A stretch of DNA of 16,821 nucleotides from Stramenopiles sp. TOSAG23-3 (lineage: Eukaryota; Sar), in the NCBI GenBank assembly GCA_900128585.1, contig LT642477.1, positions 1 through 16,821 on the forward strand, given 5' to 3'. Shown here one piece after another: positions 1 to 11,000 of this stretch. The notes beneath the pieces were generated by a model. That model made no database searches, was not told the DNA's origin, and was given only the letters and a program-made list of their open reading frames with translations. Position numbers and translations under genes: made by a program. The stretch's first letter is position 1; every line of letters begins with the position of its first letter.

Positions 1-359
1 GGATGAAAGAAAGAGTGTAAATCTCAAACAAATCAAACAGAGAGATGATGACCAACAACAACAAAAAAAGAACAACAACAACAACAACAACGACGAAGAG
101 AAAGATAGAAGAAGAAGCAAAATTGATGAAGGAAGAAAGAAGAAAAGAAGAAGAAGAACGAAAACAAAATTGATGAAGAAAAAAGAAGAAAAGAAGAAAA
201 GAAGAAAAAAAGAAAGAAAAGAAGAAAAGAAGAAAAGAAGAAAAGAAGAAAGAAAGAAAAAAAGAAAAGAAGAAAAGAAGAAAAGAAGAAAGAAAGAAGA
301 AAGAAAGAAAGAAAAAAAGAAAGAAAAAAAGAAAAGAAGAAAAGAAGAAAAGAAGAAAA

Positions 360-400
<41 letters not shown>

Positions 401-490
401 AGAAAGAAGAAGAAGAGGAGAAGTTCTTCCTTCTTCTTCTTCCATCTTCCATCTCATTTCATTTCTCATCCAAATCAAAAAAAATAATCG
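1..490. repeat. GAA/GAAA purine-strand microsatellite region
   Basis: From 175 to 423 (249 nt) the plus strand contains only A and G, arranged as irregular GAA, GAAA and GAAAA units, with a clean (GAAA)n run around 361-400. An (AAC)n run lies at about 70-90. At 424 the tract switches to TTC-rich sequence (424-447), so the end could fold back on the purine tract as an imperfect inverted repeat. Reading frames on both strands here give only Lys/Glu/Arg or Phe/Ser/Leu runs, which are artefacts of the repeat. No gene is supported in this stretch. Confidence 0.9.
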
Positions 491-1042
491 AAAAAGGAAG
501 ACGAAATAATTATTAAAATCTAAAATGTGATGTGCGTAAATCTAAAATCCCTATTCCTATATAAATAATCCAACAATAATATAAATTCAGTGCTAATTCT
601 AATTCTAGATTCTTCGATACACTTCGGAAGAACTCCAACCATATCACATGATTATTATATGAACTAAAAAAACAAGATTTTTAAAAATATAGAAGAGTCT
701 TTCTTTCATTCATTCATTGATTCTTCTTCTTTTCCTTTGCTATTGTGCTGTTGTGTTCTTGCCTTGAAGAAGAAAAAAAGAAGGAAGAAGTAATATATAA
801 GTGTAATCTCCTCCTCCTCCTCTTTCTTCTCTTTTTTTAATAAACAAAAAACAAGCGAATTACGTTTATACATGTATATAATTATACTTTTTCTTTTCCC
901 TTTCTTTCGTTTGCTTCTATGTTTCTTTTTAACACCTGTCTATCACTCTTGCTCTTTTTGTCATTTTTTCTCATCAGCACTGTGCTGTATTGTTAGGGAA
1001 ACGGTATAGATTCGATTCCAGATACGAAATACAATATATAAA
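491..1042 (+). promoter_or_regulatory. AT-rich spacer upstream of the first gene (promoter/5' UTR region)
   Basis: This 550 bp spacer is AT-rich with pyrimidine runs (for example 716-735 and 805-838). It contains no convincing reading frame. It must hold the promoter and leader of the plus-strand gene starting at 1043. A pyrimidine stretch ending in CATCAG at about 971-976 could be a 3' splice site of a 5'-UTR intron, but nothing confirms it. The ATG is preceded by an A-rich context (TATAAA directly before it), a common eukaryotic start context. Confidence 0.4.
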
Positions 1043-2761
1043 ATGGAAGGTTACGCGAGCCGGTTGTTGAACGGGTTCGATACTCCGTCTCCAAGTGATA
1101 GTGGGGGGGAGGAAGAAGAGTATGATATGGATTCGTTGGCGTCGGGGTCCAGTTTTAGTTCGGGGGACGAGGATAACGACGCTAGATTAGGCATACGGTC
1201 GAACCCAAGCGACGACGAAGAGGGAGAAGAGAGCATGCCCCACCCGGCGTGGACGGAAGACGGCCAATACGAGGGCGACGGCTCGCTTGGGGAGGAGAAT
1301 ACCCCCCTGCCGCCTGGTACCTGCTGCCTCTTCTCCGAATCGATCGAGAACTTTCGGTTCATTTGCACGTTTGGTGGGCTCAGCGTGCTGATGTTGCTCG
1401 TGTCCGCGTTTGCGTTTTTGTTGGTTTCGAAGGAGGAGGAGAGCATAGACATTTCTTACTTTTACGTGTGGCTCCCCCTGTTGATCTTTGCCTCGATTGT
1501 TTGCTGCGGGGCGACCTGCCTTGCCTGCTGTTTGCTTGGGGATTTGGAGGACGAGGACGAGCAGGAGGCCACGCGCCGGCGCGACAAGGCCAGCGGTGTG
1601 TGCGTCGGGATATTTTGTATTGTTGTCCCCTTGTTCATCACCATCCAGTTCGGCATGTCCTTCACCGTTGCGTACCAAACCCCCGTGCTGCTGTTCATCC
1701 CGCAAATCATGTTCCCGGGCCTCGTCTTCCTAGGCGTCACCCTGGTGATGTGTTTCAGTGATTTGGACGGCTTGGACCGTTTGATCACCATTGTGCTCTG
1801 GCTCTTTACAACTGCTTGGATCTTGACTCTCATGTTCATCCCCTTGAAAATAATGCACGCGTTGCCCTGGAGCTGGTGGAAAGCGGTGGCCCCGTCATAC
1901 TTGTTGGACGCGTTCATCTTTCTCGCAACCGTCAGTGGTATGAAAAAGGCGCAGCGGGACGGGAGAGGGCGTCGCTGTGCCAGCTTTTTGTCCTTGTTCT
2001 TGTTTTGGTCGGCCCTGTTTGCTACTAAAATCATCGGCATCACCACGGTGGCCCCGTTGTGGCTGATATACGCGCCCGTCTCCCTCATCGGCCCCTTCTG
2101 CGCAGTGCTTGTCCCGATGTTGTGCCTTGTCCAGCTGTGCTCCAGGCGACGGTTTTACAAGCGATTGAAGACGGAGGAAAGAAACCGCAGTGCGTGGGAA
2201 GAGAGCAAATTGGTCCTCGACCGCGCCGTGCGTAGTATGAAGTTCGACAGCGACGATGACGAGTTTCCTGACGGCGGTGGCGATACGTACTACGAAAGCC
2301 TCGAGGATGGTCGCCAGAACGTAGAAAATGGCAATGCAAAGAGGACGGCAGTGAAGCCGAACAGCTCGGCTTACCTCGACGCCGGCGGGGAGGGCAGCAT
2401 GCAACGCCCCCTGCTTCTTCCGGCAGGTACCCCGAAGGTGAAAGTGGTGGACCCCCATGAGGAGTACGATCATGGAAAGTTGCGGTTTGAAAGCGCGTCG
2501 TCGAAAGAAGATTTGGTCAGTGCGATCGTAGACTTGAGGGTTCTGGTTCAGCAGCATGCGAAGACCTTGCGAACGAAGCGTTACAAACAAGAATTAATAT
2601 TTGCTGGACAATTGAAAAAGAAAACCTCCCAATCCTGGGACAATTCGGTTGCCAACCAGTTTGGAAAGCTCATCAATAGTTTCAGCAAGGTTCATTCTGA
2701 GATGGACCATTTGAAGTATTTGGGGAAAGACGCTTGGAGTGCGATGAAAGATTTAGTGTGA
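1043..2761 (+). CDS. Polytopic membrane protein with acidic N-terminus, possibly TMEM185-like
   Basis: This 572-aa frame starts at an ATG in an A-rich context and ends in TGA. Residues 1-95 are hydrophilic and rich in Ser, Glu and Asp, so probably disordered and cytosolic. About eight hydrophobic segments follow, near residues 107-128, 140-166, 185-211, 214-238, 247-266, 280-298, 313-336 and 338-366. An acidic linker (164-175) separates TM2 and TM3. Several segments repeat an aromatic-then-Pro pattern (VWLPLL, WWKAVAPSYLLD, APLWLIYAP) reminiscent of the TMEM185 / Fragile-X-F-associated family; this assignment is tentative. The tail (367-572) is hydrophilic, with a basic stretch, an acidic stretch (D402-D406) and a helical end (485-572) that may form a short coiled coil. 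There is no signal peptide. Third codon positions in the membrane core are strongly G/C, unlike the genes on the right. Existence as a gene is secure; function is unknown. Confidence 0.85.
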   Translation: MEGYASRLLNGFDTPSPSDSGGEEEEYDMDSLASGSSFSSGDEDNDARLGIRSNPSDDEEGEESMPHPAWTEDGQYEGDGSLGEENTPLPPGTCCLFSESIENFRFICTFGGLSVLMLLVSAFAFLLVSKEEESIDISYFYVWLPLLIFASIVCCGATCLACCLLGDLEDEDEQEATRRRDKASGVCVGIFCIVVPLFITIQFGMSFTVAYQTPVLLFIPQIMFPGLVFLGVTLVMCFSDLDGLDRLITIVLWLFTTAWILTLMFIPLKIMHALPWSWWKAVAPSYLLDAFIFLATVSGMKKAQRDGRGRRCASFLSLFLFWSALFATKIIGITTVAPLWLIYAPVSLIGPFCAVLVPMLCLVQLCSRRRFYKRLKTEERNRSAWEESKLVLDRAVRSMKFDSDDDEFPDGGGDTYYESLEDGRQNVENGNAKRTAVKPNSSAYLDAGGEGSMQRPLLLPAGTPKVKVVDPHEEYDHGKLRFESASSKEDLVSAIVDLRVLVQQHAKTLRTKRYKQELIFAGQLKKKTSQSWDNSVANQFGKLINSFSKVHSEMDHLKYLGKDAWSAMKDLV

Positions 2762-2941
2762 ACGCGTGTATGGCAGGCGCTCCCTGTATAACCGCGTATG
2801 ATTTTACGTTTGTGAAAAACGTTTTATTATTATTTGGTTTTAATTAATCTGCAGCGTCGTGGCGTCCTCTGGCCCTTTCCAATCCCCTCCCTCCATCTCT
2901 CTTGCGGAATTCCACCGCTTTAAACGTATCATAACTTAACG
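2762..2941. other. Convergent 3' spacer with candidate poly(A) signal
   Basis: This 180 bp gap separates the stops of two convergent genes. The plus strand has TTTATT at 2823-2828, which reads AATAAA on the minus strand 114-119 nt past the minus-strand stop; it could be that gene's poly(A) signal. The two 3' UTRs probably overlap. A 34-codon minus-strand frame (2948 down to 2844) also lies here; see findings. Confidence 0.35.
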
Positions 2942-4060
2942 CTACCATCGGTGCCAGTTTGTGCCTTTCCGTTTTGCAAGTTGAAACGAGGTTTGTCGCC
3001 CGTACCCTGCTTCACTAAGACGCTCATGTTTGAGTTTCTTGTACTTTTCCACCCTCTCTCGAAGTTCCTTCTCCACGGGGCTTTCTCTTCCGTTTCTACG
3101 AGTCGATGCTTCGCGCATGCGGGAAGGCGACTTCCCCGCTGGCTTTATGCACCCGCTGTCGACAGTTTTCTTCATGGCCGACATGGGCAATGGAATCCTT
3201 GCTGCAAGGTCGGGACTAGACAGTTTCCGGGACTCCCTGCTCTCAACGCTGCGGGGCGACTGGCCGCTGTTCACGGAACGAGGCTTTCGCTGAACCCCTC
3301 GCAGCTCATCCATAAGTTCCAGAAGCTGCTCTATCACCAAAGTTAGGTTCGTCATGATAATGGCCGCGAGCTCGTTGTCGGGCGACTGCTTCACGCTAGT
3401 CTTTAGATTATACGCTAACCCCACCAACCCGATCTCCCGGCGCACCAGCATGTCCACCAGCAACGAATAACTTTCCCTGACGCGCTTGTAGAACCTGTCG
3501 TCATTCGATCGCATCCGTTTGATCGATGTGACCAGGCCATCGTTCTCTACCAACGATTCAATCAGTATTCGCTGTTCTATTTTAAGCTCCCCCATGACGG
3601 CCTCCATGTTGTCGGCCCGCTCGGTTTCCTTCTCCCCAAACGCTTGGCTTTCTTTCAATTTTTGCTCCAGTTCCTTGATTCTATTGTCTCTCCTTCGCAC
3701 TTGAACTTCCAGGTTCGACACGACGTTTGCTAATTTCGGCCCCCTGCGCCTCTTTTCACTCGAGAGGCTGAATGCCTTGCTTCTTGGGGGCCTGTCCTTT
3801 TCAGGGGACACGGAGAAACCGCCTTGCCCAGAACCTCCAAGGTGGTAATAAGCAGTCTCGCTAGGGGCTTCTTGGCGTTCTCTTCTATGTCCTTTTTCCC
3901 TATCGACAACTTCGTTCCACGCAGCTGTGCGACCATTGTGCAAGGGCGTAGTCCTTAAATCTTTCGCGTTATTTACAAAGTGGTTCTTTCGCTCTGCGGC
4001 ATTGCTCTGCGTCGGACGCATATACCTAGGCGTCCCGCCTCGGGACCAAGGTTTTTTCAT
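2942..4060 (-). CDS. Basic coiled-coil protein of unknown function
   Basis: This 372-aa frame runs from an ATG at 4060 to TAG at 2942-2944. Residues 1-107 are hydrophilic, Arg/Ser/Pro-rich and probably disordered. Residues about 108-170 form a clear heptad-type coiled coil (NLEVQVRRRDNRIKELEQKL and onward). Residues 175-255 are a second mostly helical block, with an FYKRVRESYSLLVDMLVRRE stretch followed by a hydrophobic helix (NLTLVIEQLLELMDELRG). Residues 256-330 are Ser/Arg/Pro-rich, and a short charged helix (329-350) precedes a basic C-terminus. There is no TM segment or signal peptide, so it is likely a soluble cytoskeletal, scaffolding or nuclear protein. I do not recognise the family. 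A second Met at residue 14 is an alternative start. It is divergent from the large CHAT-NTPase gene and convergent with the membrane-protein gene. Confidence 0.8.
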   Translation of the reverse strand: MKKPWSRGGTPRYMRPTQSNAAERKNHFVNNAKDLRTTPLHNGRTAAWNEVVDREKGHRRERQEAPSETAYYHLGGSGQGGFSVSPEKDRPPRSKAFSLSSEKRRRGPKLANVVSNLEVQVRRRDNRIKELEQKLKESQAFGEKETERADNMEAVMGELKIEQRILIESLVENDGLVTSIKRMRSNDDRFYKRVRESYSLLVDMLVRREIGLVGLAYNLKTSVKQSPDNELAAIIMTNLTLVIEQLLELMDELRGVQRKPRSVNSGQSPRSVESRESRKLSSPDLAARIPLPMSAMKKTVDSGCIKPAGKSPSRMREASTRRNGRESPVEKELRERVEKYKKLKHERLSEAGYGRQTSFQLAKRKGTNWHRW

Positions 4061-4423
4061 TTCAGACTTGGAGGGGCGGGGGGAAGTTTAATAAACGACG
4101 GGGAGAGGATAGGAGGTTTCAAAAATCGAAATATATATTCCTAAACGACCGTTCAAATAATGATGCAACTCCAAGAAGATGAAATAAGAAATGCAGAGAT
4201 GACCATATGGGAATCAAACACAAACAAACCATCACAATCATCAATAATACCGCCGCCGCCGCCCTCCTCCCCGCCCCCTTTATATATTATCTTCTTTCTT
4301 TTTTAAAGGAGTTTCTTTTCGATTATTATAAAAAAAAGTACAATATTGTTGTATCCTATTATTTTATATAATTAAAAGATTAAAAGTATACCAATTTGTA
4401 CTCCTTCATCAATCACGCACACC

Positions 4424-4515
4424 CCAAGAAGAAGAAGAAGAGGAAGAAAGAAGAAAGAAAGAAGAAGAAGAAGAGATCATTTTTTATTAATAATTCTTCT
4501 TCTTTTTTTTTTAAA
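4424..4515. repeat. GAA tract followed by TTC/T tract (imperfect inverted repeat)
   Basis: The plus strand runs as GAA/GAAA units to about 4475, then after a short AT spacer becomes TTCTTC and poly-T. This is the same purine-to-pyrimidine arrangement seen at 175-447. The minus-strand frame across it (4616 down to 4413) is Lys/Asn/Phe low complexity and not a gene. Confidence 0.7.
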
Positions 4516-4864
4516 TAATTTTTTTTGTTATTTGTTTTTTTGTTGTTGTTGTTGTTGTAGGGAAGCCCATCATCTTCTTCTTCTCGGCTCAGGAGGAGCA
4601 CAGTGAGGAGAAACAAATGAGATATTTTATTAAATATAATAATATTTTATTTTTTTTTATTATTATTATTTAATTTAAAAAATTAATATTAATATGTAAA
4701 AAGAAAAGAAAGAAGAAGTAGTAAACAAAAACCAACAATGTAAAAAGAATTAAGATTGAAAGAGAAAACGTTAATATGAATTTGTGATATAAACTAACGA
4801 TATATTGAATAAGTAATTTTATAAATAAAAAACGTTTATTGTTGAATAGTTCTTTTTGCTTACA

Positions 4865-4966
4865 GAGTTTACATCAATTGGTGGTGTACAACAGGTAGAC
4901 GTGGAACGCAGTGGGTCGGGTGCCGTACTTTTTGTCAACGGTGCACAGGTTGGTTATATTATATAA
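4865..4966. other. Coding-looking GC-richer island, possible exon or gene relic
   Basis: Within AT-rich flanks this ~100 bp block is open on both strands in the same codon register. On the minus strand, codons from about 4957 to a TGA at 4874-4876 end almost always in G or C (peptide containing TVDKKYGTRPTAFHVYLLY), which favours real coding ancestry. On the plus strand it reads to a TAA at 4964-4966 (peptide containing VDVERSGSGAVLFVNGAQVG), with an acceptor-like pyrimidine run plus TTACAG just upstream (4850-4865). Neither reading has an ATG. It could be a remnant of a lost gene, an exon, or 5' UTR of the large gene. The strand is undecided. Confidence 0.3.
4960..4966 (+). promoter_or_regulatory. 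Candidate TATA-like element of the large gene
   Basis: TATATAA lies 66 nt before the ATG at 5032, which would give a short leader of roughly 35 nt. The surroundings are AT-rich, so such a string can arise by chance. Confidence 0.2.
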
Positions 4967-5031
4967 CGGAAGGGTGGAGAGATAAATAATTTCTTTACAC
5001 GAATCAACTGGATTGCAAACGGGTAAAAAAG

Positions 5032-8000
5032 ATGTCTGATTCCCCACAGAGAGTAGAAGCAGAGGGCGAGGAAGACGAAGGAACGACCGGGCAGTTGTTC
5101 GATACCCTGCTTGCTTCTGTCCCTGAAGTAGGGATGGAGCTTCAGGAAATGTCTAGAGAAGCAGAGCTGCTAGAATCACTCCCCACGGTGACGGAAGAGG
5201 ACGGTCTTTCCGGGCAACTTTACGCAGACTTGCAGACAAAGTACGATAAACTTGGCTCCTTTATAAGACGGGCCGGGGACAAAGTGGAATCCTTCGGAGT
5301 GAACCAGTTAAGGCTCATGCTGAAAGTAAACGATAAAGTCAGCAACGCGTTGAACTTTCACCGAAAGGTACAAAACAAGAAAGAATTTGTGGGAAAAGAC
5401 CATCAAACGCTTCTGGCGATGCTTCGTGAGGAAGACAGAGAAGGCAAATTTAGAGCAGCAACTGAGTTGGGGCGCATAGCATTAGAGCCGTCAAAAGCAG
5501 CGGGCATCTTAAACGGGGGCGGTCTGCCTCCTCTTGTATATTCTTTTTTGGACGCGTTCGACCGAGGTTGGACTAATTTACAAGTTGCCATTGGTCGGAC
5601 CGTCACCCACTTAGCATTTGTAACGGCCCCCACCCTCCCAGTCTACTCTTCATCATTCGGGTGCGAGGTGGAAGCAGTCCTTCAGGCTGTTGTATATTTT
5701 CAAAACAGCACCCTGGGCCGGGTGGATCAGCAGTGCGTTGTCGCCCAAGCACTCGCAAACTTGTCGTACTGTAACGCGAGGGGCGGAATGTCTGAGACAT
5801 CGGCCCGGCACTTCCGGCACGTTGCCACTCCGATTGTATTAAAATTATGCGCCAGGGACTTAACGTCTACCGATGCCACCTCGAAAATTGGCAACGTAGT
5901 CCAAACGGGGGAGTTGAAAGTAATAGGCGTAGAAGTGGGGGGCCAAACAGATGAAAACGAACAGGAGGAGTCGACGTATTTACAGGTGGAAACACGTTGC
6001 TGGGCGTACGTTGCGATGGTGTACGTGCTCTTCGGCAATTCATGGGGAGACGTTACAGATAACATTAACTCCATTGTCCCCCGCCTCTATGAGGGGTTGG
6101 AAGATCGGGACGAAGAGGTGGTACGGCATGCTGCGAATTGCACGGCAAACCTGTGCTCGTCAATGTCAAACGAAAAAGGGGCAAGCGACAAATCCGGGGG
6201 GTACTTCAGGGGTTACATGGAAGCAAAAATTGTCTCGTCTGGTATGCTCACAGCGTTAGTTCAATTGGCAACGTCGACGGACAGTGCCACGCGGCGACAC
6301 GTTGCGTCGGCCCTGTCCTCGCTGGCAGAAAACCGGCAGATTCGGCGACAAATAGTCGAGGCCGGAGGGTTGCAAGCGTTGGCGTCGCTGGCATCCTTGT
6401 CTATCCCATCGGACGTGGTCTGGGGCGCGAATGCAGACGTTGCGGCTTCCCCCATTGAGCACAAAAAGATTACGTCTATCCGCAGAAACAGCAAGACCCC
6501 TTGCACGGTGTGCGGCAAAAACATATGCTCTTGCATAAGAAAGGCCATGAGCGCTGGGAGCGCACGAAGCGACAGCGGGAGCGACGATATACGAGCGGCG
6601 AACTCTGGAACCGCAAAGCTAGGAACTGAATGCGAAGGTTCTGTAGCACTCCCACCGTCCCAGCTGAGGGCGATGCAAGAGTCGGCCAATTCTACGGCAA
6701 CGCAATTGTCGGTCGCCATTGCAATGGAATTGTTAGCCAAAGACGAGCTCTACGGTCTAGAAGTTAGGAAGATGATTGTGTGCACAAGTGCCGTGCATTC
6801 GCTGTTAGCCCTGATCAATGTTGCATCCGCAAGCGTAAGGTACCATGCCATGAAAGCCTTGAGCCACTTGAGTGAAACCGTCGAAACACACAATACGCTG
6901 GTAGACTATCTCGATCGGCTACTTCGAAGCGTTGAAATCAGCAACCAGACCTCCAAAAGTCTCGCAACCATAATTGCAAACATAGCAACGTCAGGCAATA
7001 GTAGCAATGACCCTGCTGTCAAAGCATACAAAGCCCGGATCGTATGCTCAGGAAACATTTTGCCTGTTATTTTGACTCTTGCGCAGGATGGCATCGATAT
7101 CAATAAAGCCTCAATCGGCGATGGGGACAATGTCCAGGAGGACAATTATAAGTCTCAGGAAGCCAAAGAACTGCACAAACAAGCGATTCGCGCTTTGTCT
7201 GGTTACCTTGATATCCTTTACGCACGTAATTCAGAGCCAGAAACGACTGCAGATATATTGGCGCCTCCCACGCCTGTGTTGAAACGGTCCGCCAGTGCCC
7301 CGGTGCCCACGAGTTCAGAGAGAGAAACTCGCTTGACACTCGATGCAGTAACGTCACCGGTAAAAGGCCTGACAAAGCCGGAGTTTTTGGACGTGCTAGA
7401 CATCCTTATTGTGTCGTTGCAGTCCATCCACAGTGACGTTCGATGTGAGGGATACAGCGCGCTCTCCCATTTGGCCAAGGAACCCAAACACCATAATAAA
7501 ATGGTTTCATTAGCCGGGCGCTACCTCATCTCTCCGTTAGGGGCCGACCCGTTGGACCATCGTCTCTCAGAATGCCGAAAGTACATCGAAGCAACCCTGG
7601 TGCACCTGGGGTTTGACCCTTCCTCGGACATACAATTGTGCCAGTTTGACGCTACCCTGCTGGAAAATTGGCACATGATTAATAAGCGTATCAAGGTCCA
7701 AGACAAACTGGAAGAAAAAATCAGAGCCTTACTGGAAGATGTGTGGCACCATTCTCCGGTTCCGGAGCCCGAATCTGAAACGCCTCCGGGACAAATGACT
7801 GCAAGTGAGCAAGAAAGAAAGGGTTCACCTCTGCAAAAAAGCAACAGCGAGAGGTCCAGTTTCTTCTCCCCGTCCACATCTACAAGTCCGCCACCTCAAG
7901 GCAAACAGGCCAACGCGCATCCTAGATCAGAGTCTCTGCTGGATGTGTTGTTTGGAACCGCTTCAAGCGATCTGTTTCAGCGCACCCGCCGACGGTCGTC

Positions 8001-11000
8001 CACCCACGAGACAACATCGTGGAACGATTATCTGCGCTCTAACTTAGCACATGACGGGTCTACCTTGTTGCCTGGCCTAGAAAAGCGCGCACTGATCGAA
8101 TTTGTTGGGTATTACCCCTCGCTGCTGCAGCAGCGATTGCTGTTATTCTCTCCCGACCGTGGTCCGTTGGACGATTTCCCGCACTCACGGTGCATTGTAA
8201 TGCCAAAACGGGATTACTACACGTTTCGGTATGGGGATATTCTGCAGAAAACAGTCGAGCGATACTATGGCATTGCCGATATCTGGTCCATCCTATTTAC
8301 AAGGTGCGACTTTAGCCGAAGGTTTGCGCACCATTTTTGCGAGGCTCTCTACCGGCTCCCGTCTGTCAATTTTTTGACATTTTACAACTCCCCAAACACG
8401 CCAAAGCCGCAGGCAGGGGAACAATTTGTACAGATTTTAAGCAATCTTCCCCCATTCGTCGGTTGGATAAACTTTGACAATGCCCTTCACCCAGAGGACT
8501 TGCGGGAAATGATGATTCCTTTGTCGCGGTCTGGAGTTTCAGGGATTGCTATACGAAATTCTAACTTTTCGGCCGTGGATATGAAGCCACTGTTTGACAT
8601 ACTGAAGCACAATACCGAACGACCGGACGTAATGGCGTCTAGTAAGCCGATCCCGGCACGATCAGGGGGCGGTAGTATCCCCGCCCAGCCAGCATCACCT
8701 CATAATTCCACTGCCCCGCCTTCCATAATGCAAGTTGGGTCCGACGGAAGCGTATACCCAGTCGAAGCCCCGATTAGGCCCGGAAATGGGATGTCAGTCG
8801 TGACATCAGAAGGGATTGTCAGCGACATGGTCACAAGCACAGCAGTTGCAATTGAGAGAAGGGGGGACACGTCCCCGCATATGCGCCCAAGAAAACCGAG
8901 CGATCCGTCTCCAATATCCCCGTTTGCATCACGGGACCGAAAAACTACGGGTGATGAGGCGAAGGTTACTATGGCGACCATTCCGCCCATAATGCTCGAA
9001 AACAGTTTCAATCTTTCCGGACAAAACGGTGTGTTGCGTTGGCTGGATGTTTCTGGCAATAACTTAGGTGACAAGGGTGCCGCCGAGCTCATCGGTATTT
9101 TGGCAAAATATCCAAGCATCGTAGCATTAGACATGTCCCGAAACAATATTCGAAATGGTCACGCGTTCACAAAAGCCCTTTGTGACGATGGGTCCGGTCT
9201 TTTTGATGCGAAAACGTCCGTTTTGGAAGCGTTGATTCTGTCCGATAACCAACTAGGTGCACGCACGTGCGAAATCATTTTAAAAAAGTTGTGGCACCTT
9301 GCCTGCGTTAAAAGCGAGGAAGAACACGGGCTTCTGACGCTTGATCTGTCCATGAACGTTATGCAGCAGGCGTGTCACAGTCAAGCAATCAATGACTTGA
9401 TACTGGCCGATGGAACGCTGCGAGATATCAATTTTGAAGCTTGTAAATTGACAAAATCGTGCATGGAAAAACTGAAAGTTACGATTACCAGGAATACCAC
9501 GTTACATTTTCTGCGGCTGGACGGAAATGAATACGACGTAAAGAGCATGGACAACGTGCACCATATTCTGAAAGAGAATCGTATGCGATGGGCACAGTCC
9601 GTCCATCAATACGATGGCAAAGATGAAATGGAGACCATTCCCAAAGCACGGGCTTTTAGTGGTAACGATGAACCGACAGCCGTTGCAACAGATGGTGTTG
9701 TACCAGCGAGCACCGGCGATTCGCGCGGTGGGAAGGGGGTGAACGACGAGGCCAGAAAACCGGCAGGAGAGCAACTGCTTGCTGTTGGTAAAAAGAAAGA
9801 AACGGACGTGACAAAAGAAGACGACAACAATACCCTGCCTATTCTTGGTGTCCTCTTCAGCGCCCCATTGGTGTATCTCGATAGTGTATCTGGTACCATA
9901 AAGCCAATGTCCATGCTTGACTTTGACCTGGAAAGAATGGTCGTAGAAAACGTTATCCGCACTAGTCGCCGACGTATTGAACTGATGTTTGAGTATGCGT
10001 CCACCAAGACGTTGCGAAACATGGTGACGTTGGGTTACCAAGCGTTGCACTTTTCGGGGCACGGTTCTCCCGACTCATTGGCGTTCGAAGATGACCGTGG
10101 CGGCCTTCATATTGTCCCAAATAGGCAATTGCGATCCCTCTGCTCTGCGGGCTCATCTGCTTCAGGAAAGAAACACAGGGGGGTAAAGTTTGTGTTTGTC
10201 TCAGCGTGTTTTTCTCAAAGTGCTGGCGAGGCCTTTGTAAAAGCTGGTATTCCCCATGTGGTATGCGTAGCCCTTAATTCTGACCTCCTCGATCGCGCGG
10301 CGCAGACGTTTACCCATGCGTTTTACTTATCTCTCGCAGTCGGTGACACGATTCAAGATGCTTTCGATGTCGGGGTGGAAGCTGTAAAAGCTGCCCCACG
10401 CATGGCAAATCCAGTGAATGAGGGAAACAAATTTCTCTTACTGCCTCCGGGTGGAAATCATGACGTTGCAATATTTTCACAAGCGCCAAAACGGGCCGTC
10501 AAGCCCAAAGGATTATCCAGAACGTACTCTGGCCGCCAACTCACCCGCACCAACTCTGGGAGTTTTGGCGATTATACGAAAATGTTACCTTCCGTCCCTG
10601 ACAATTTTTTGGGGCGCAACGTAGACATGTACATTGTCATGGGGTACGTGAAAGAACGCCGTTTGGTAACAATTCTAGGGCCATCCGGTACAGGCAAGTC
10701 CGCCCTAGCAATTGCCACGGCAAACTATTTGGATGCTCGACAGTACTTTACCGACGGCGTATATTTTGTTCGTTTGGACCGCGTGTCTGCCGAAGGGGAC
10801 CAGCTGGAGTCTGTAATTCTAGAATCGCTTGGGTACGAGTCTACTAAACGGCGGCGTTTGGTGTCTGCTATGAAGAAGAAGTCTATTCTTTTGGTCTTGG
10901 ACCAGCTAGACTCGGAGTTGGCACAATCTAAATCTTTTCGTTTCTTGATTCACACCTTAATGGATCAAACACGGACAAATATATTGTTTACGAGCGAGAG

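Larger units (their letters stand above)
4061..5031. promoter_or_regulatory. Divergent AT-rich intergenic region between two genes
   Basis: This 970 bp spacer separates the 5' ends of the minus-strand coiled-coil gene and the plus-strand large gene. It contains a GAA purine tract (about 4424-4475) followed by TTC/poly-T (about 4496-4513), a (TTG)n run (about 4538-4558), a CCG run (4250-4262), and long A/T stretches. AT-rich TATA-like strings occur at about 4130-4139 (about 70 nt before the minus-strand ATG) and at 4960-4966 (66 nt before the plus-strand ATG). Both promoters must lie here. A GC-richer coding-looking island at 4865-4966 is listed separately. Confidence 0.45.

Noticed and set aside
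33-487. Long open frames on both strands encoding Lys/Glu or Phe/Ser runs
   Set aside because: They are translations of the GAA/GAAA microsatellite; no domain-like sequence and no independent coding signal.
1009-1019. GATTCGATTCC, resembling the T-loop/B box of a tRNA gene
   Set aside because: No matching A box, acceptor stem or anticodon arm lies upstream; it sits in the leader of the first gene.
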